Origin: Pseudomonas sp. SL4(2022) | GTDB taxonomy: Bacteria; Pseudomonadota; Gammaproteobacteria; Pseudomonadales; Pseudomonadaceae | Assembly: GCF_026625725.1 (NCBI RefSeq) | Contig: NZ_CP113060.1 | Location: forward strand, 1,990,001 to 2,054,000 | Length of the DNA: 64,000 nt | Direction: 5' to 3' | Part shown: positions 45,800-54,879 of the stretch, piece after piece | Numbering within the stretch: position 1 is the stretch's first letter | How the letters are laid out: each line of letters begins with the position of its first letter | Translations under genes and position numbers: made by a program | Notes under the pieces: generated by a model | Told to the model about the DNA's origin: nothing | Databases searched by the model: none | Seen by the model: the letters and a program-made list of their open reading frames with translations, nothing else

Positions 45800-46726
45800 T
45801 TAACCGTCTGCAGTGATTTCGGCAATCAGCTCGCGCAGGGCTGCTTCGGCCTCCTCGTTGGCCAGCTGGCAGGTGCCGGCATTGGCATGACCGCCGCCGT
45901 TATAGCTCAGGCATAGCTCGCCGACATTGGTATTGGAGCTGCGGTCGAGGATCGATTTGCCGATGGCGAACACGGTGTTTTGCTGTTTAACGCCCCACAT
46001 CACGTGGATCGAGATATTGCACTGCGGGTAGAGGGCGTAAATGACGAAGCGGTTGACCGCATAGATTGTCTGTTCGTTGCGCAGATCCAACACCACAAGG
46101 TTGTGGTACACCGTGGCACAGCGCTGGATCTGCGCCTGGGCCTCACGTTGATGATCCAGATACAGCGCCACGCGTTCTTCAACATCCGGCAGCTGAAGAA
46201 TTTCATTGATGCCGTGGGTCTGGCAAAAGTCGATCAGCTGCATCATCAGCTGGTAGTTGGAAATACGGAAGTCACGGAAACGGCCGAGGCCGGTGCGGGC
46301 ATCCATGATGAAGCTCAGCAGCTCCCAGTCTTGCGGGTCGAGGATGTCTTCGCGGCTGAATTGTGCGGCGTCAGCTTTGTCCACGGCCTCCATCATTTCG
46401 TCCCAGTCCCTCGGGAATACATCGTGACCGCCGTAGTGCTTCCACACCACTCTGGCAGCCGAGGGGGCGTCAGCATCGATCAGGTGATTGCTCGCAGGCT
46501 GGTTGCGGATGGTTTCGCTGAGGTGATGGTCGAAGGCCAGGTAGCAGCCAGGCACGTAGGGCAGGTTAGTTGTGATGTCGTTGCTGGTGATCGCCACCTT
46601 GCCGTCCTGCATGTCCTTGGGGTGGACGAAGAGGATGTCGTCGATCAGCTTGAGGTGTTTGAGTAGGGCGGCGCACACCAGGCCGTCAAAATCACTGCGG
46701 GTGACCAAGCGGTAAGAACTGGACAT
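45800..46726 (-). CDS. DHH-family phosphoesterase
   Basis: A 308-residue protein with the DHH motifs TRSDFDGLVCAAL (N-terminus) and LAFDHHLSE (about 63-71), and the DHHA1 motif YNGGGHANAGT near the end. The superfamily includes exopolyphosphatases, nanoRNases and cyclic-dinucleotide phosphodiesterases; the substrate here cannot be fixed. GGAGA precedes ATG 46726. It is divergent from the small cupin gene. Confidence 0.8.
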   Translation of the reverse strand: MSSSYRLVTRSDFDGLVCAALLKHLKLIDDILFVHPKDMQDGKVAITSNDITTNLPYVPGCYLAFDHHLSETIRNQPASNHLIDADAPSAARVVWKHYGGHDVFPRDWDEMMEAVDKADAAQFSREDILDPQDWELLSFIMDARTGLGRFRDFRISNYQLMMQLIDFCQTHGINEILQLPDVEERVALYLDHQREAQAQIQRCATVYHNLVVLDLRNEQTIYAVNRFVIYALYPQCNISIHVMWGVKQQNTVFAIGKSILDRSSNTNVGELCLSYNGGGHANAGTCQLANEEAEAALRELIAEITADG

Positions 46727-46915
46727 AGAGCATCTCCGGAGCGGGTAAGCGGCGTTAAGAACGTATAGGCTCTCTTCAAGGTAGCACGCGGTTTATCCCT
46801 CAGCCTGGCAGGTGCGACTGCGCTTCCAGGCAGCTGAAGGTCGACCTCAGGACAGCTACGGGCAGGCTATGGCTCTAGGCTTCGGCTGTTTTCCTACCGA
46901 CCTCAGGAGCCACCT

Positions 46916-47257
46916 ATGTCACCGATTACTGTACTGCGTGATACCCAGCCGATTCCGCTGCTGGATGCCTGTAAGTGGACGCGCATCGCCGGCGAACCGC
47001 ACACCGTCAATCTCAACGCCTACACCTCGGCCGACGGTAGCAAGATCATGGGCACCTGGATCTGCACGCCTGGCAAATGGCAGGTGGCCTATGAAAAGTG
47101 GGAGTACTGCCACTTCCAGGAGGGCTATTGCATCATCACCCCGGAAGGTCAGGCACCGATTCATCTGCGTGCTGGCGATATCTTTATCGTCGAGCCGGGG
47201 ATGAAGGGCACCTGGGAGGTGGTGGAAACCGTGCGCAAGTACTTTGTGTTTGCCTGA
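46916..47257 (+). CDS. Small cupin-domain protein
   Basis: A 113-residue single cupin (Cupin_3 type): MGTWICTPGKWQVAYEKWEYCHFQEG forms the first half and the second half has PIHLRAGDIFIVEPGMKGTW. The Glu of YEKWEYCHF is the likely metal ligand. Proteins of this type are often called cupins of unknown function or ureidoglycine-aminohydrolase-like. CAGGAG precedes ATG 46916. CGACCTCAGGA is repeated at about 46842 and 46898 in its leader. Confidence 0.75.
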   Translation: MSPITVLRDTQPIPLLDACKWTRIAGEPHTVNLNAYTSADGSKIMGTWICTPGKWQVAYEKWEYCHFQEGYCIITPEGQAPIHLRAGDIFIVEPGMKGTWEVVETVRKYFVFA

Positions 47258-47274
47258 TCCGGTCAGTGCCTGTT

Positions 47275-47299
47275 GGCAGCCAATGCGGTATTGGCTGCC
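47275..47299. terminator. Bidirectional hairpin between convergent genes
   Basis: GGCAGCCAAT (47275-47284) pairs perfectly with ATTGGCTGCC (47290-47299) around five bases, between the cupin and DUF3313 genes. No T run. Confidence 0.6.
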
Positions 47300-47313
47300 G
47301 GGTCAGTGTTGTT

Positions 47314-47967
47314 TCAGGGCCTGAAATTGCGGGCATCCTGAGCCCAGGCATCGAGTGCCGGTTTGAGGTCCTTGAGTTGCAACTGGGTGCTGTCATTTTC
47401 CAGCTTCAGGCCATGCCCCTTGCGTACTACGCGGGTCACTGGCGCGCTGGTGCGGCCGTCAACGGCTTCCAGTTCGACGTAGATTTCGGTGTTCAGGTCG
47501 CGGGTGCCGGCGGCTGTGCTGGCGGCAGCGGCAACCAAGGCGACAGGCACCACTTCATAGACTTTGAGTCCTTCCGGTGAGAGGTTTACCGCAGTAATAG
47601 CTGAGCGTAAGACCAGCGTGTCGCGATCTGCATGCTCAACGATGCGCAACCGTCCAGCCAACTCCAGGCGTATCGCCTGTTGCAGGTACAGGGCGATGTT
47701 ATCCAGGGTCTGTTGGCTGACTTGGCTATTGGGGGTTGGGGCGGGATAAAACTGTGGCCGTTCGACCAGTACCGAACGGTAATTTTCGGCCTTGAAGTCG
47801 GGCGAAATCCAACGCATGACCGGTGCGCCGCTGGCCGATTGCGCCGGCTGCAACTGCGAGTAGTCGCTGAGAAAGCCCGAATACTGCGACGGGGTGGGCG
47901 TTTGGCTGGCGCATCCGGCCAGCAGTAGAACGGTGGTCAGGGCAAATACAGGGGTAGTGAGCTTCAT
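47314..47967 (-). CDS. DUF3313 family lipoprotein
   Basis: A 217-residue lipoprotein: signal peptide and lipobox LLAGCAS (Cys20), then a DUF3313-type domain with SQYSGFLSDYSQLQP and a long segment of alternating strands. Function unknown; related proteins sit in the outer membrane or periplasm. The start at 47967 gives the expected signal peptide; a frame open to 48030 would begin within the flanking gap. It lies 66 bp downstream of the methyltransferase and in the same direction. Confidence 0.8.
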   Translation of the reverse strand: MKLTTPVFALTTVLLLAGCASQTPTPSQYSGFLSDYSQLQPAQSASGAPVMRWISPDFKAENYRSVLVERPQFYPAPTPNSQVSQQTLDNIALYLQQAIRLELAGRLRIVEHADRDTLVLRSAITAVNLSPEGLKVYEVVPVALVAAAASTAAGTRDLNTEIYVELEAVDGRTSAPVTRVVRKGHGLKLENDSTQLQLKDLKPALDAWAQDARNFRP

Positions 47968-48033
47968 CACAAAGGTCTCGGTTGCGGGCAGTTGTCTAAC
48001 TGTAGACCAGGCTTGAAGCCTGTTCTGCATGAG

Positions 48034-48972
48034 CTAGTGGAGTTGGAATGCCAGGGCTTTGAGGGCGCTGTCCGGCTGGCTATCGGGGAATTCCGGCGGG
48101 TTGCTCAGGCGTTCGACAAAGCGCAGGCCCGGCGCTTCATCGGCCATGGCCTGAATCAGGTAATTCGGGCCGATTTCCGGCTCATTGCTGCAGGCCAGCA
48201 CTAACCCGTTCGCGCTCAACAGTTCTGGCAGGCGGCGTAGCACCTTGGGGTAATCCTTGCTCAGCACAAAGCTGCCGCGCTGAAAGGAGGGCGGATCGAT
48301 GATGATCAGGTCATAGGGCCTGTACTTGGCCACCTTGCCCCAGGACTTGAACAGGTCATGGCCCAGAAACACCACCTGGCTGAGGTCGTGCTGGTTTAGC
48401 CGGTGATTGTCACGGCCACGGCTGAGTGCGGCCCGAGCCATGTCCAGATTGACCACCTGCTGCGCGCCGCCGGCCAGTGCGGCCACCGAGAAGCCGCAGG
48501 TGTAGGCGAACAGGTTGAGCACGCGTTTACCCGCTGACTGGGCTTGGACCCATTGGCGGCCATAGCGCATGTCGAGAAACAATCCGCTGTTCTGCTTTTT
48601 GCCCAGGTCGAGGCGGTAGTGCAGGCCGTGCTCGCAGATATCCCAGTGCTCAACCGGTTCACCCAGCAGCCACTGCGTGGGGCTCTCGGGCAGGTAGCGC
48701 TGCTGCAGCAACAGGCTGTGCGCGCCGCTCTGTTGCCAGGCATTGGATTGACTGAGGTCGCGCAGCATCTGTTGCAGCGCGGCCAGTTCGGCATCGCTCA
48801 CCGGCTTGAACAGTGCCACCAGCACCACACCTTGCAGCCAGTCCACAGTGATCTGTTCCAATCCCGGCCAGCAGCGGCCACGGCCGTGGAGCAGGCGACG
48901 GGTTTCACTGGGTGGCGCAGCCAGGGCGTTGCACAAATGTTGCTGCAGGACGGCAAGGGCGGTGGGGTGCAT
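48034..48972 (-). CDS. Class I SAM-dependent methyltransferase, RlmI-like
   Basis: A 312-residue methyltransferase. A GLFLDMRYGRQWV block precedes the SAM-binding NLFAYTCGFSVAAL (about 150-163), and IIIDPPSFQRGSF carries the catalytic motif IV, as in RlmI/RlmK-type 23S rRNA m5C methyltransferases. It lacks the N-terminal PUA domain of RlmI, so the target could be another RNA or a protein. Possible partner gene: the DUF3313 lipoprotein just downstream. Confidence 0.75.
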   Translation of the reverse strand: MHPTALAVLQQHLCNALAAPPSETRRLLHGRGRCWPGLEQITVDWLQGVVLVALFKPVSDAELAALQQMLRDLSQSNAWQQSGAHSLLLQQRYLPESPTQWLLGEPVEHWDICEHGLHYRLDLGKKQNSGLFLDMRYGRQWVQAQSAGKRVLNLFAYTCGFSVAALAGGAQQVVNLDMARAALSRGRDNHRLNQHDLSQVVFLGHDLFKSWGKVAKYRPYDLIIIDPPSFQRGSFVLSKDYPKVLRRLPELLSANGLVLACSNEPEIGPNYLIQAMADEAPGLRFVERLSNPPEFPDSQPDSALKALAFQLH

Positions 48973-49122
48973 GGTCGTGGGCCTGTTTGTGAGGCCGCGA
49001 TTTTAGCAGGCGCGTCATTACCATCGTCTGCTTCGATAGTTTCTATCGCTAATGGCGTTTGGCATTCGTGCAGCCAAGTGCCTAGCATTGCCTTCTCTTT
49101 CAACCGCATTTAAGGAACGACC

Positions 49123-49725
49123 ATGCACATTGATGAAGCCATTCGCAGCCGCCGCGCCGTCAAGGGTTATGACCCGGCATTTACGCTGAGCGAGGCCGAG
49201 AAGGATGAGTTGCTGCAACTGGCGCTGCTGGCCCCGTCGGCGTTCAATCTGCAGCACGTGCGCCTGGTCGAAGTCAGCGATCCAGCGCTGCGTCAGCAAC
49301 TGCGTGAAGTGGCCTGGGGCCAGGCGCAAGTGACCGATGCCTCAATGCTGGTGGTGGTGTGCGCGCAAGTCGACAGCTGGGAACAGAATGTCAGCCGCGT
49401 CTGGGAAGGTGCTCCGCAAGAAGTACAGGCCTATATGGCTGGCGCCATCGACACCTATTACCGCGACAAACCGCAGGTTCAGCGTGACGAAACCATGCGC
49501 AGCTGCGGCCTGATGGCCCAGACCCTGATGCTCGCCGCACGCGGCAAAGGCCTGGACTCCTGCCCGATGGATGGTTTCGACTTTGAGGCGGTGGCCAAGC
49601 TGATCAACCTGCCGGATAACCACGTGATCGCCCTGATGGTTGCGGTAGGCAAGAAGACCCTCGAACCCAAGCCGCGCATCGGCAAACTGCCGTACAACGA
49701 GGTGGTGTTGCGCAACCGCTTCTGA
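49123..49725 (+). CDS. Nitroreductase family protein (PA5190-like)
   Basis: A 200-residue FMN enzyme with the start DEAIRSRRAVKGYDP and the phosphate-binding LLAPSAFNLQHVRLVE segment. The C-terminus GKLPYNEVVLRNRF is typical. It would reduce nitro or quinone compounds with NAD(P)H. A GGAA site precedes ATG 49123. The order with LysR and acyl-CoA genes follows P. aeruginosa PA5190-PA5185, but several genes intervene here. Confidence 0.85.
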   Translation: MHIDEAIRSRRAVKGYDPAFTLSEAEKDELLQLALLAPSAFNLQHVRLVEVSDPALRQQLREVAWGQAQVTDASMLVVVCAQVDSWEQNVSRVWEGAPQEVQAYMAGAIDTYYRDKPQVQRDETMRSCGLMAQTLMLAARGKGLDSCPMDGFDFEAVAKLINLPDNHVIALMVAVGKKTLEPKPRIGKLPYNEVVLRNRF

Positions 49726-49900
49726 TTGTCAGGCAGATGGCTGCGCGCTTCGGTCATTCTTCAACTATCACTGTGGTCAGCCTGCGGCTGTTCACACCAC
49801 TAAAGGTTGGATGACAAACGCGTTGTGGGGGGTGAATCTGGCGGGCATGCGGGCGCTATACATTGCCCTGCCGCCATAAGAACAAGCCTGAGGAGCCCCC

Positions 49901-51391
49901 ATGTCTGCCGAACATCTGGATGTCTTGATCATTGGTGCCGGCCTCTCCGGCATCGGTGCGGCCTATCACCTGATGAAGCATTGCCCCGGCAAGCGCTTTG
50001 CCATCCTCGAAGGCCGTGCGGCATTGGGCGGCACCTGGGACCTGTTCCGTTATCCGGGCATTCGCTCCGACTCGGACATGTTCACCCTCGGCTACAACTT
50101 CAAACCCTGGACCAACCCGCTGGCGATTGCTGACGGTCCGTCGATCCGTCGCTATATCGAAGAAACCGCGCAGGAAAACGGTATTCAGGAAAAGATCCGC
50201 TTCCGCCACAAAGTGCTCAAGGCAGACTGGTGCAGTGAGCGCGCCACCTGGACCTTACAGGTACAGCGCGGCGATGACGCCGAGTCGGTCAAACTGAGCT
50301 GCCAGCATCTGCTGATGTGCACGGGCTACTACCGCTATGAGGCGGGCTACACCCCCGAGTTCAAAGGCCGTGACCTGTTCCAGGGCGAATTTATCCACCC
50401 GCAGCTGTGGCCGGAAAACTTCGATTACAGCGGCAAGAACGTGGTGGTGATCGGCAGCGGCGCGACAGCCGTGACGCTGGTCCCGGCGATGGCCGACAAG
50501 GCCAGGCACGTGACCATGCTGCAACGCTCGCCGACCTATGTGGTGAGCCTGCCGCAGGGTGATCCGATCTCTGATGTACTGCGCAAGTTTCTTCCGGAAA
50601 CCTGGGTCTACCGTCTGGCTCGCACCCGCCAGGTGGCGATCCAGCTGGGCTTCTACAAACTTGCCAAGGCGTGCCCCAACCTGGTGCGCAAGGCATTGCT
50701 GGGCCTGGCCAGGCATCAGCTGGGTAAGAACTTCGACATGCGCCACTTCAGTCCGCGCTACAAACCCTGGGATGAGCGGGTATGTGCGGTGCCTAATGGT
50801 GACCTGTTCAAGGTGCTGCGCCAGGGCAAGGCCTCGGTAGTGACCGAACATATCGATGGTTTCACCGCCAAGGGCATCCGCTTGAAGTCCGGCGAGGAGC
50901 TGCCGGCGGATGTGATCATCAGCGCCACGGGCCTGGAATTGCAGCTGTTTGGCGGTATGCAGGTGGCTGTGGATGGGGTGCCCTTCGATGCGGCCAAGAG
51001 CATGGGCTATCGCGGCATCATGCTGCGCGATTTGCCCAATGCCGCTGTGGTACTGGGGTACACCAATGCCAGCTGGACGCTCAAGGCTGATCTTTCCAGT
51101 GAATACTTTTGCCGCCTGATCAATCACATGGATGCTACTGGCATGCGTCAGTGCACCCCACGTGACAGTGCGCGTCAGGTCAAGAGTGCGCCCTTCCTCG
51201 ACCTGGCATCTGGCTATATCCAGCGCGCCGCGGACAAAATCCCTACTCAAGGCGATCGCGCGCCCTGGAAGCTCTATCAGAACTACCTGCTGGATTTGGC
51301 GCTGCTGCGCTATGGAAAGGTAGAAGACGACTACCTGGCGTTCAGCTCACCGCATGTCGGCGAGTCCACTGCCGCTGCTACGGCGGTCTAG
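49901..51391 (+). CDS. Flavin-containing Baeyer-Villiger-type monooxygenase
   Basis: A 496-residue enzyme with an N-terminal FAD motif GAGLSGIGAAYHLM (about 12-25), the class B marker GGTWDLFRYPGIRSDSD, and a full Baeyer-Villiger fingerprint FQGEFIHPQLWP (F-x-G-x3-H-x3-WP) followed by the NADPH site GSGATAVTLVP. It oxidises ketones or other lipophilic compounds. GAGGAG precedes ATG 49901. No dedicated regulator is adjacent. Confidence 0.9.
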   Translation: MSAEHLDVLIIGAGLSGIGAAYHLMKHCPGKRFAILEGRAALGGTWDLFRYPGIRSDSDMFTLGYNFKPWTNPLAIADGPSIRRYIEETAQENGIQEKIRFRHKVLKADWCSERATWTLQVQRGDDAESVKLSCQHLLMCTGYYRYEAGYTPEFKGRDLFQGEFIHPQLWPENFDYSGKNVVVIGSGATAVTLVPAMADKARHVTMLQRSPTYVVSLPQGDPISDVLRKFLPETWVYRLARTRQVAIQLGFYKLAKACPNLVRKALLGLARHQLGKNFDMRHFSPRYKPWDERVCAVPNGDLFKVLRQGKASVVTEHIDGFTAKGIRLKSGEELPADVIISATGLELQLFGGMQVAVDGVPFDAAKSMGYRGIMLRDLPNAAVVLGYTNASWTLKADLSSEYFCRLINHMDATGMRQCTPRDSARQVKSAPFLDLASGYIQRAADKIPTQGDRAPWKLYQNYLLDLALLRYGKVEDDYLAFSSPHVGESTAAATAV

Positions 51392-51571
51392 AATTGAATC
51401 TGATGTAAGCCAAACGCTATATCAACCTGATGCGTTGAGCCTACAGCGATGTGGCCATTTGCCGCTTTGGTGGTTGGCACAAGGCCACTATGCTCTGTAA
51501 CAGCTATCACGGATGAATGGCCAGGTGTACTTGGCTGCTGTCACAGAGGAGTCCTCTAGAGGATGCGTAGA

Positions 51572-51742
51572 ATGGAATCGCTTCAGCAAGAACAGCGCTA
51601 TTTGCCAGAACTGCGAGCACATATCGACAAGCTGCTGGCCAAGGGGTGGGTAATTGCCGAGCGCAATCCACTGACCCTGCAGTCCGGTCGCAAGACCTAT
51701 ATGGTTGTGCACGGTATGTTGATTGGTGACGCTGCGTTCTAA
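51572..51742 (+). CDS. Small hypothetical protein of 56 residues
   Basis: A short ORF starting ATGGAATCGC with AGAGG nine bases upstream and ending at TAA 51740-51742. The sequence is acidic then amphipathic (LPELRAHIDKLLAKGWVIAE) and ends VVHGMLIGDAAF. I do not recognise a family. A strong terminator follows 21 bp later and no other gene reads through here, which supports it being expressed. A frame without these features elsewhere would be dismissed. Confidence 0.5.
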   Translation: MESLQQEQRYLPELRAHIDKLLAKGWVIAERNPLTLQSGRKTYMVVHGMLIGDAAF

Positions 51743-51763
51743 AGCTTGTCCAGTCGGTTTCCC

Positions 51764-51801
51764 AAACCACTGCCGGTCCTAGTGATCGGCAGTGGTTTTT
51801 C
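51764..51801. terminator. Strong terminator shared by convergent genes
   Basis: AAACCACTGCCG (51764-51775) pairs perfectly with CGGCAGTGGTTT (51787-51798) around 11 bases and is followed by TT on the plus strand. On the minus strand it lies 12 bp past the GGDEF-EAL stop. Confidence 0.8.
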
Positions 51802-51812
51802 TATGCGCCTGA

Positions 51813-54170
51813 TCAACCCGATGTGCGAGGCAGTTGCCAGTGGGTTGCCGCCAGCCAGCTGGCAAACGCGGCGGGTGGCAGCGGTTTGCTGAGCAGGTAA
51901 CCCTGGGCGATGTCGCAACCGAGCTGATCCAGACGGTCGAGAATGGCCTCGGTTTCCACCCCTTCGGCAACGATCTTCAGGCCCATGTTGTGGCCCAGCT
52001 CGATGGTCGAGCGGACGATGATGTCGTCATCGGGATTGCTCAGCAGGTCAAGCACGAAGGACTTATCGATTTTCAGCTCATGCACCGGCAGGCGCTTGAG
52101 TTGGGCCATGCTTGAGTAACCCGTGCCGTAGTCGTCGATCGACAGTTTCACGCCCAATTCGCACAATTCCCGCAATTGCCCCATGGCCAGTTCCGGGTCG
52201 GCCATCACCGCGCTTTCAGTGATTTCCACAATCAGGGCGGATGGCGGCACGCCATGCTCGGCCAGTTGCGCGGCGATAAAGCCAGCAAAGCCGGGATCGG
52301 CCAGATCCAGTGCGGAGATATTGATCGCAGTCATCAGCGCCAGCCCCTGTTCCTGCCAGGCGCGACTCTGCGCCACGGCGGTGTGCACCACCCAGCGGGT
52401 CAGGGCGCAAACGTTGCCGGTCTGTTCGGCCAAGGGGATAAATTCGTCCGGCGGAATAAACCCATGCACCGGGTGAATCCAGCGCACCAGGCATTCCACG
52501 CCATACAGGCTGCGCGTACGGATATTCAGCTTCGGTTGGAAATACAAGCTGAGCTGCCCGCCTTCCACCGCGCCTTTCAACTCGCTCATCAATGCCAGGC
52601 GCAGCAGGCTGTGGCGGTCCAGTTCTGGGCGGTAGAGGGCGTAGGGCGAGCGCTGCTGTTTGCCCAGGTACATCGCCACTTCGGCATGCTGCAGCAGGCT
52701 GCCGGCGCTTTCACCGTGGTCCGGATACAGGGCGATGCCAATCGTGGCGTTGAGGGTCATGCTGATGCCGCGCACGGCGAATGGCTCGTGCAGGGCGGCG
52801 CGGTAATGCTCGGCGGCAGGGATCAGCCAGCCGGGCTGGCAGGGGCTGATCAGCAGCGCAAACTCGTCACCACCGAGGCGCGCCAGTTGCTCGGTGGGGC
52901 GTAGCAGCACCTGCAGGCGCGCGGCGAGCTGGCAGAGCAGCTGGTCACCGGCGTCGTGGCCGAGGGTGTCGTTAAGGTCCTTGAAGTTGTCCAGGTCCAT
53001 CAGCAGCACGGCGACGCCTGCGCCTGGCGGACACTGCGTCAGGGCCTGTTGCAGTTCGGCGACAAAGCGGTTGCGGTTAGCCAGTTCGGTCAGCGGGTCA
53101 CGGTAAGCGAGAAAGCTGATGGTGGTTTCGCGCTCGGCAATGCCTTGCTGCATGGCGACGAATTCACGGGCGAGCAAGCCGACTTCGCCGCTCGCCTGCG
53201 TCTCCATAGGTACCTGATAGTCGCCGCTGGCGATGCGCCGCACGTTGTCGACCATCTGGCTCAGCGGCCGGCTAACGGTGTTGGCAATCCACAGCGCGCC
53301 GAGTCCGGCCAGCAGCAGGGCGATGGTAAAGATGGTTGCCAGCTGCCATTGCAGCGGTTGGTAATCAGCCAGCTCGGCGGCCAGCGAGCGCATCAGCAGC
53401 ACCTGCAGTTCGCTACTGGTGTCCACTAGAGGTGCGCGCAGGGCCACCTGTTCCAGTCCCTGTAAATCGAAGCGGAACACGCCCTCAGCATTGGGCAGCA
53501 GCTGGCTGGCCAGCTCGGCCCGAGGCAACGCCTGCAGGTTGCTGGCGAGTACCCGGTATTGGCCTGGGCGGCCATCAATGAACGCTACGTCAGCGCCACT
53601 AAGGCGCGCCAGGTGCGCGGTGGCCTGGTCATCCAGCTCGAAGGCCATCAGTAGCCAGCCCATCAGGTTGGGGCGCGGGGCGAAAATCGGCGTGGCGTTG
53701 ACATGCAATACGCGCTCGCCAAATACCACCAGGCGCTCCTCACTCTGTGGATCATCCACATCGAACATGGCACTCCAGGGCAGTTCCGCGCCGGGCAGCA
53801 GTTCACCGCTGGTGCCTGCGAGAATCAACCCTTCGGGGGCGCTGACCAGGGCAAAGCTGGCCTGGCTGCGCGAGGCAAACGACTCCAGTGCTGCAGACAG
53901 TGATTGCGCTTCCTGCTGGGGGCTGGCGATCAGGTCGGCGATTTCGCCGAGCAGGGTGAAGTCCTTGGCGATCAGATCGGCCATGGCGCTCTGCGCCTGG
54001 CGGCGGCTTTGCAGCTCGTTACTTAGCACGGCATGGGCGAAGTTCAGCTGCCCGGCCACCTGACTCAGGGTGTGTTGATACGTGGAGCGATAGACCAGCG
54101 CCAGCAATAACACCATGACCGTCAGCAACAACAGCAGAAAGAAGCCGAGAATCTTGCCGCGCAGGGTCAT
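51813..54170 (-). CDS. Periplasmic-sensor HAMP-GGDEF-EAL protein
   Basis: A 785-residue protein: membrane helix 7-28, periplasmic sensor domain 29-275, second helix near 280-298, HAMP, GGDEF (LARLGGDEF, with RPTE in place of an RxxD inhibitory site) and EAL (about 530-780). The EAL motif is ECLVRW, but NIS, VEITES, IDDYGTGYSS, LKIDKS and AEGVE are kept, so phosphodiesterase activity is plausible. Its ATG overlaps the stop of a periplasmic cupredoxin gene by four bases, which suggests that the cupredoxin reports to the periplasmic sensor. Confidence 0.88.
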   Translation of the reverse strand: MTLRGKILGFFLLLLLTVMVLLLALVYRSTYQHTLSQVAGQLNFAHAVLSNELQSRRQAQSAMADLIAKDFTLLGEIADLIASPQQEAQSLSAALESFASRSQASFALVSAPEGLILAGTSGELLPGAELPWSAMFDVDDPQSEERLVVFGERVLHVNATPIFAPRPNLMGWLLMAFELDDQATAHLARLSGADVAFIDGRPGQYRVLASNLQALPRAELASQLLPNAEGVFRFDLQGLEQVALRAPLVDTSSELQVLLMRSLAAELADYQPLQWQLATIFTIALLLAGLGALWIANTVSRPLSQMVDNVRRIASGDYQVPMETQASGEVGLLAREFVAMQQGIAERETTISFLAYRDPLTELANRNRFVAELQQALTQCPPGAGVAVLLMDLDNFKDLNDTLGHDAGDQLLCQLAARLQVLLRPTEQLARLGGDEFALLISPCQPGWLIPAAEHYRAALHEPFAVRGISMTLNATIGIALYPDHGESAGSLLQHAEVAMYLGKQQRSPYALYRPELDRHSLLRLALMSELKGAVEGGQLSLYFQPKLNIRTRSLYGVECLVRWIHPVHGFIPPDEFIPLAEQTGNVCALTRWVVHTAVAQSRAWQEQGLALMTAINISALDLADPGFAGFIAAQLAEHGVPPSALIVEITESAVMADPELAMGQLRELCELGVKLSIDDYGTGYSSMAQLKRLPVHELKIDKSFVLDLLSNPDDDIIVRSTIELGHNMGLKIVAEGVETEAILDRLDQLGCDIAQGYLLSKPLPPAAFASWLAATHWQLPRTSG

Positions 54171-54811
54171 GAGGCGTAGTCACCTTTGGTCATGGGGCGG
54201 GCTTTTGGTTCTTTCGGGCGCGGGTCGCGTTTCAGCGTGCCGGTCAGTTGCCAGGTCAGCGTGCCGTTGCTGGGCACGGCGCGGCTCAGGGCTTCCTGCG
54301 GGTCGGCGATGCGCGGGTGCCAGAGCTGCAGGGTTTGCCCAGCGGCGGCCTCGAAGCTCAGGCGGGCCTTGCCCTGGCTGTCGGTCTGGGCAAACCAGGG
54401 AGTGTCGAGTACCAGGATAAAACCGAGCATCCAGTCATGGATATTGCAGCCCAGGGTGACCAGGCCAGGCTGGTCGAAACGCATCTCCTGGGGTGCGGCC
54501 TTCTGCTGGTGCAGGCGCAGTTCGAAGCGCTTGGCCGGCGAGAAGGAGTAAACGTGGTGGTTGATCGGGTCGGCGTTGGGGAAGCTCACCGTGGTACCGA
54601 CCTGCACGGGCAGAACATAAGGGGTGAACTGGCGCTTCTGCTGGTCCATCACCGCATGGCTGGGTTGGCTTTGCGCCGGGCCGGGTTCGATCCACAGCAC
54701 GGCGTCGCTGAGCGGTTTGCCCTGATTATCGAGCAGCACGATTTGCAGATTCTGGGCCTGTGCCAGTGTGCCCAGCACCGCCAGCAGCAGCGCCAACGCC
54801 GATTTCAGCAT
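54167..54811 (-). CDS. Periplasmic cupredoxin-like protein
   Basis: A 214-residue secreted protein: signal peptide of about 19 residues (LGTLAQAQ), a transthyretin/carboxypeptidase-like N-terminal half, and a blue-copper-type site formed by His85 or His86 (NHHVYSF), Cys122, His125 and Met128 (GCNIHDWM). Proteins annotated 'methylamine utilization protein' have this fold. It would bind copper or transfer electrons in the periplasm. Coupled by four-base overlap to a GGDEF-EAL gene. Confidence 0.8.
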   Translation of the reverse strand: MLKSALALLLAVLGTLAQAQNLQIVLLDNQGKPLSDAVLWIEPGPAQSQPSHAVMDQQKRQFTPYVLPVQVGTTVSFPNADPINHHVYSFSPAKRFELRLHQQKAAPQEMRFDQPGLVTLGCNIHDWMLGFILVLDTPWFAQTDSQGKARLSFEAAAGQTLQLWHPRIADPQEALSRAVPSNGTLTWQLTGTLKRDPRPKEPKARPMTKGDYAS

Positions 54812-54879
54812 GATCGATTCCCCAAGGCCGCACGACAGTAGCCGTCAGTATAGGAAGGCTTTGTCCGGCTGCCGGGTGA

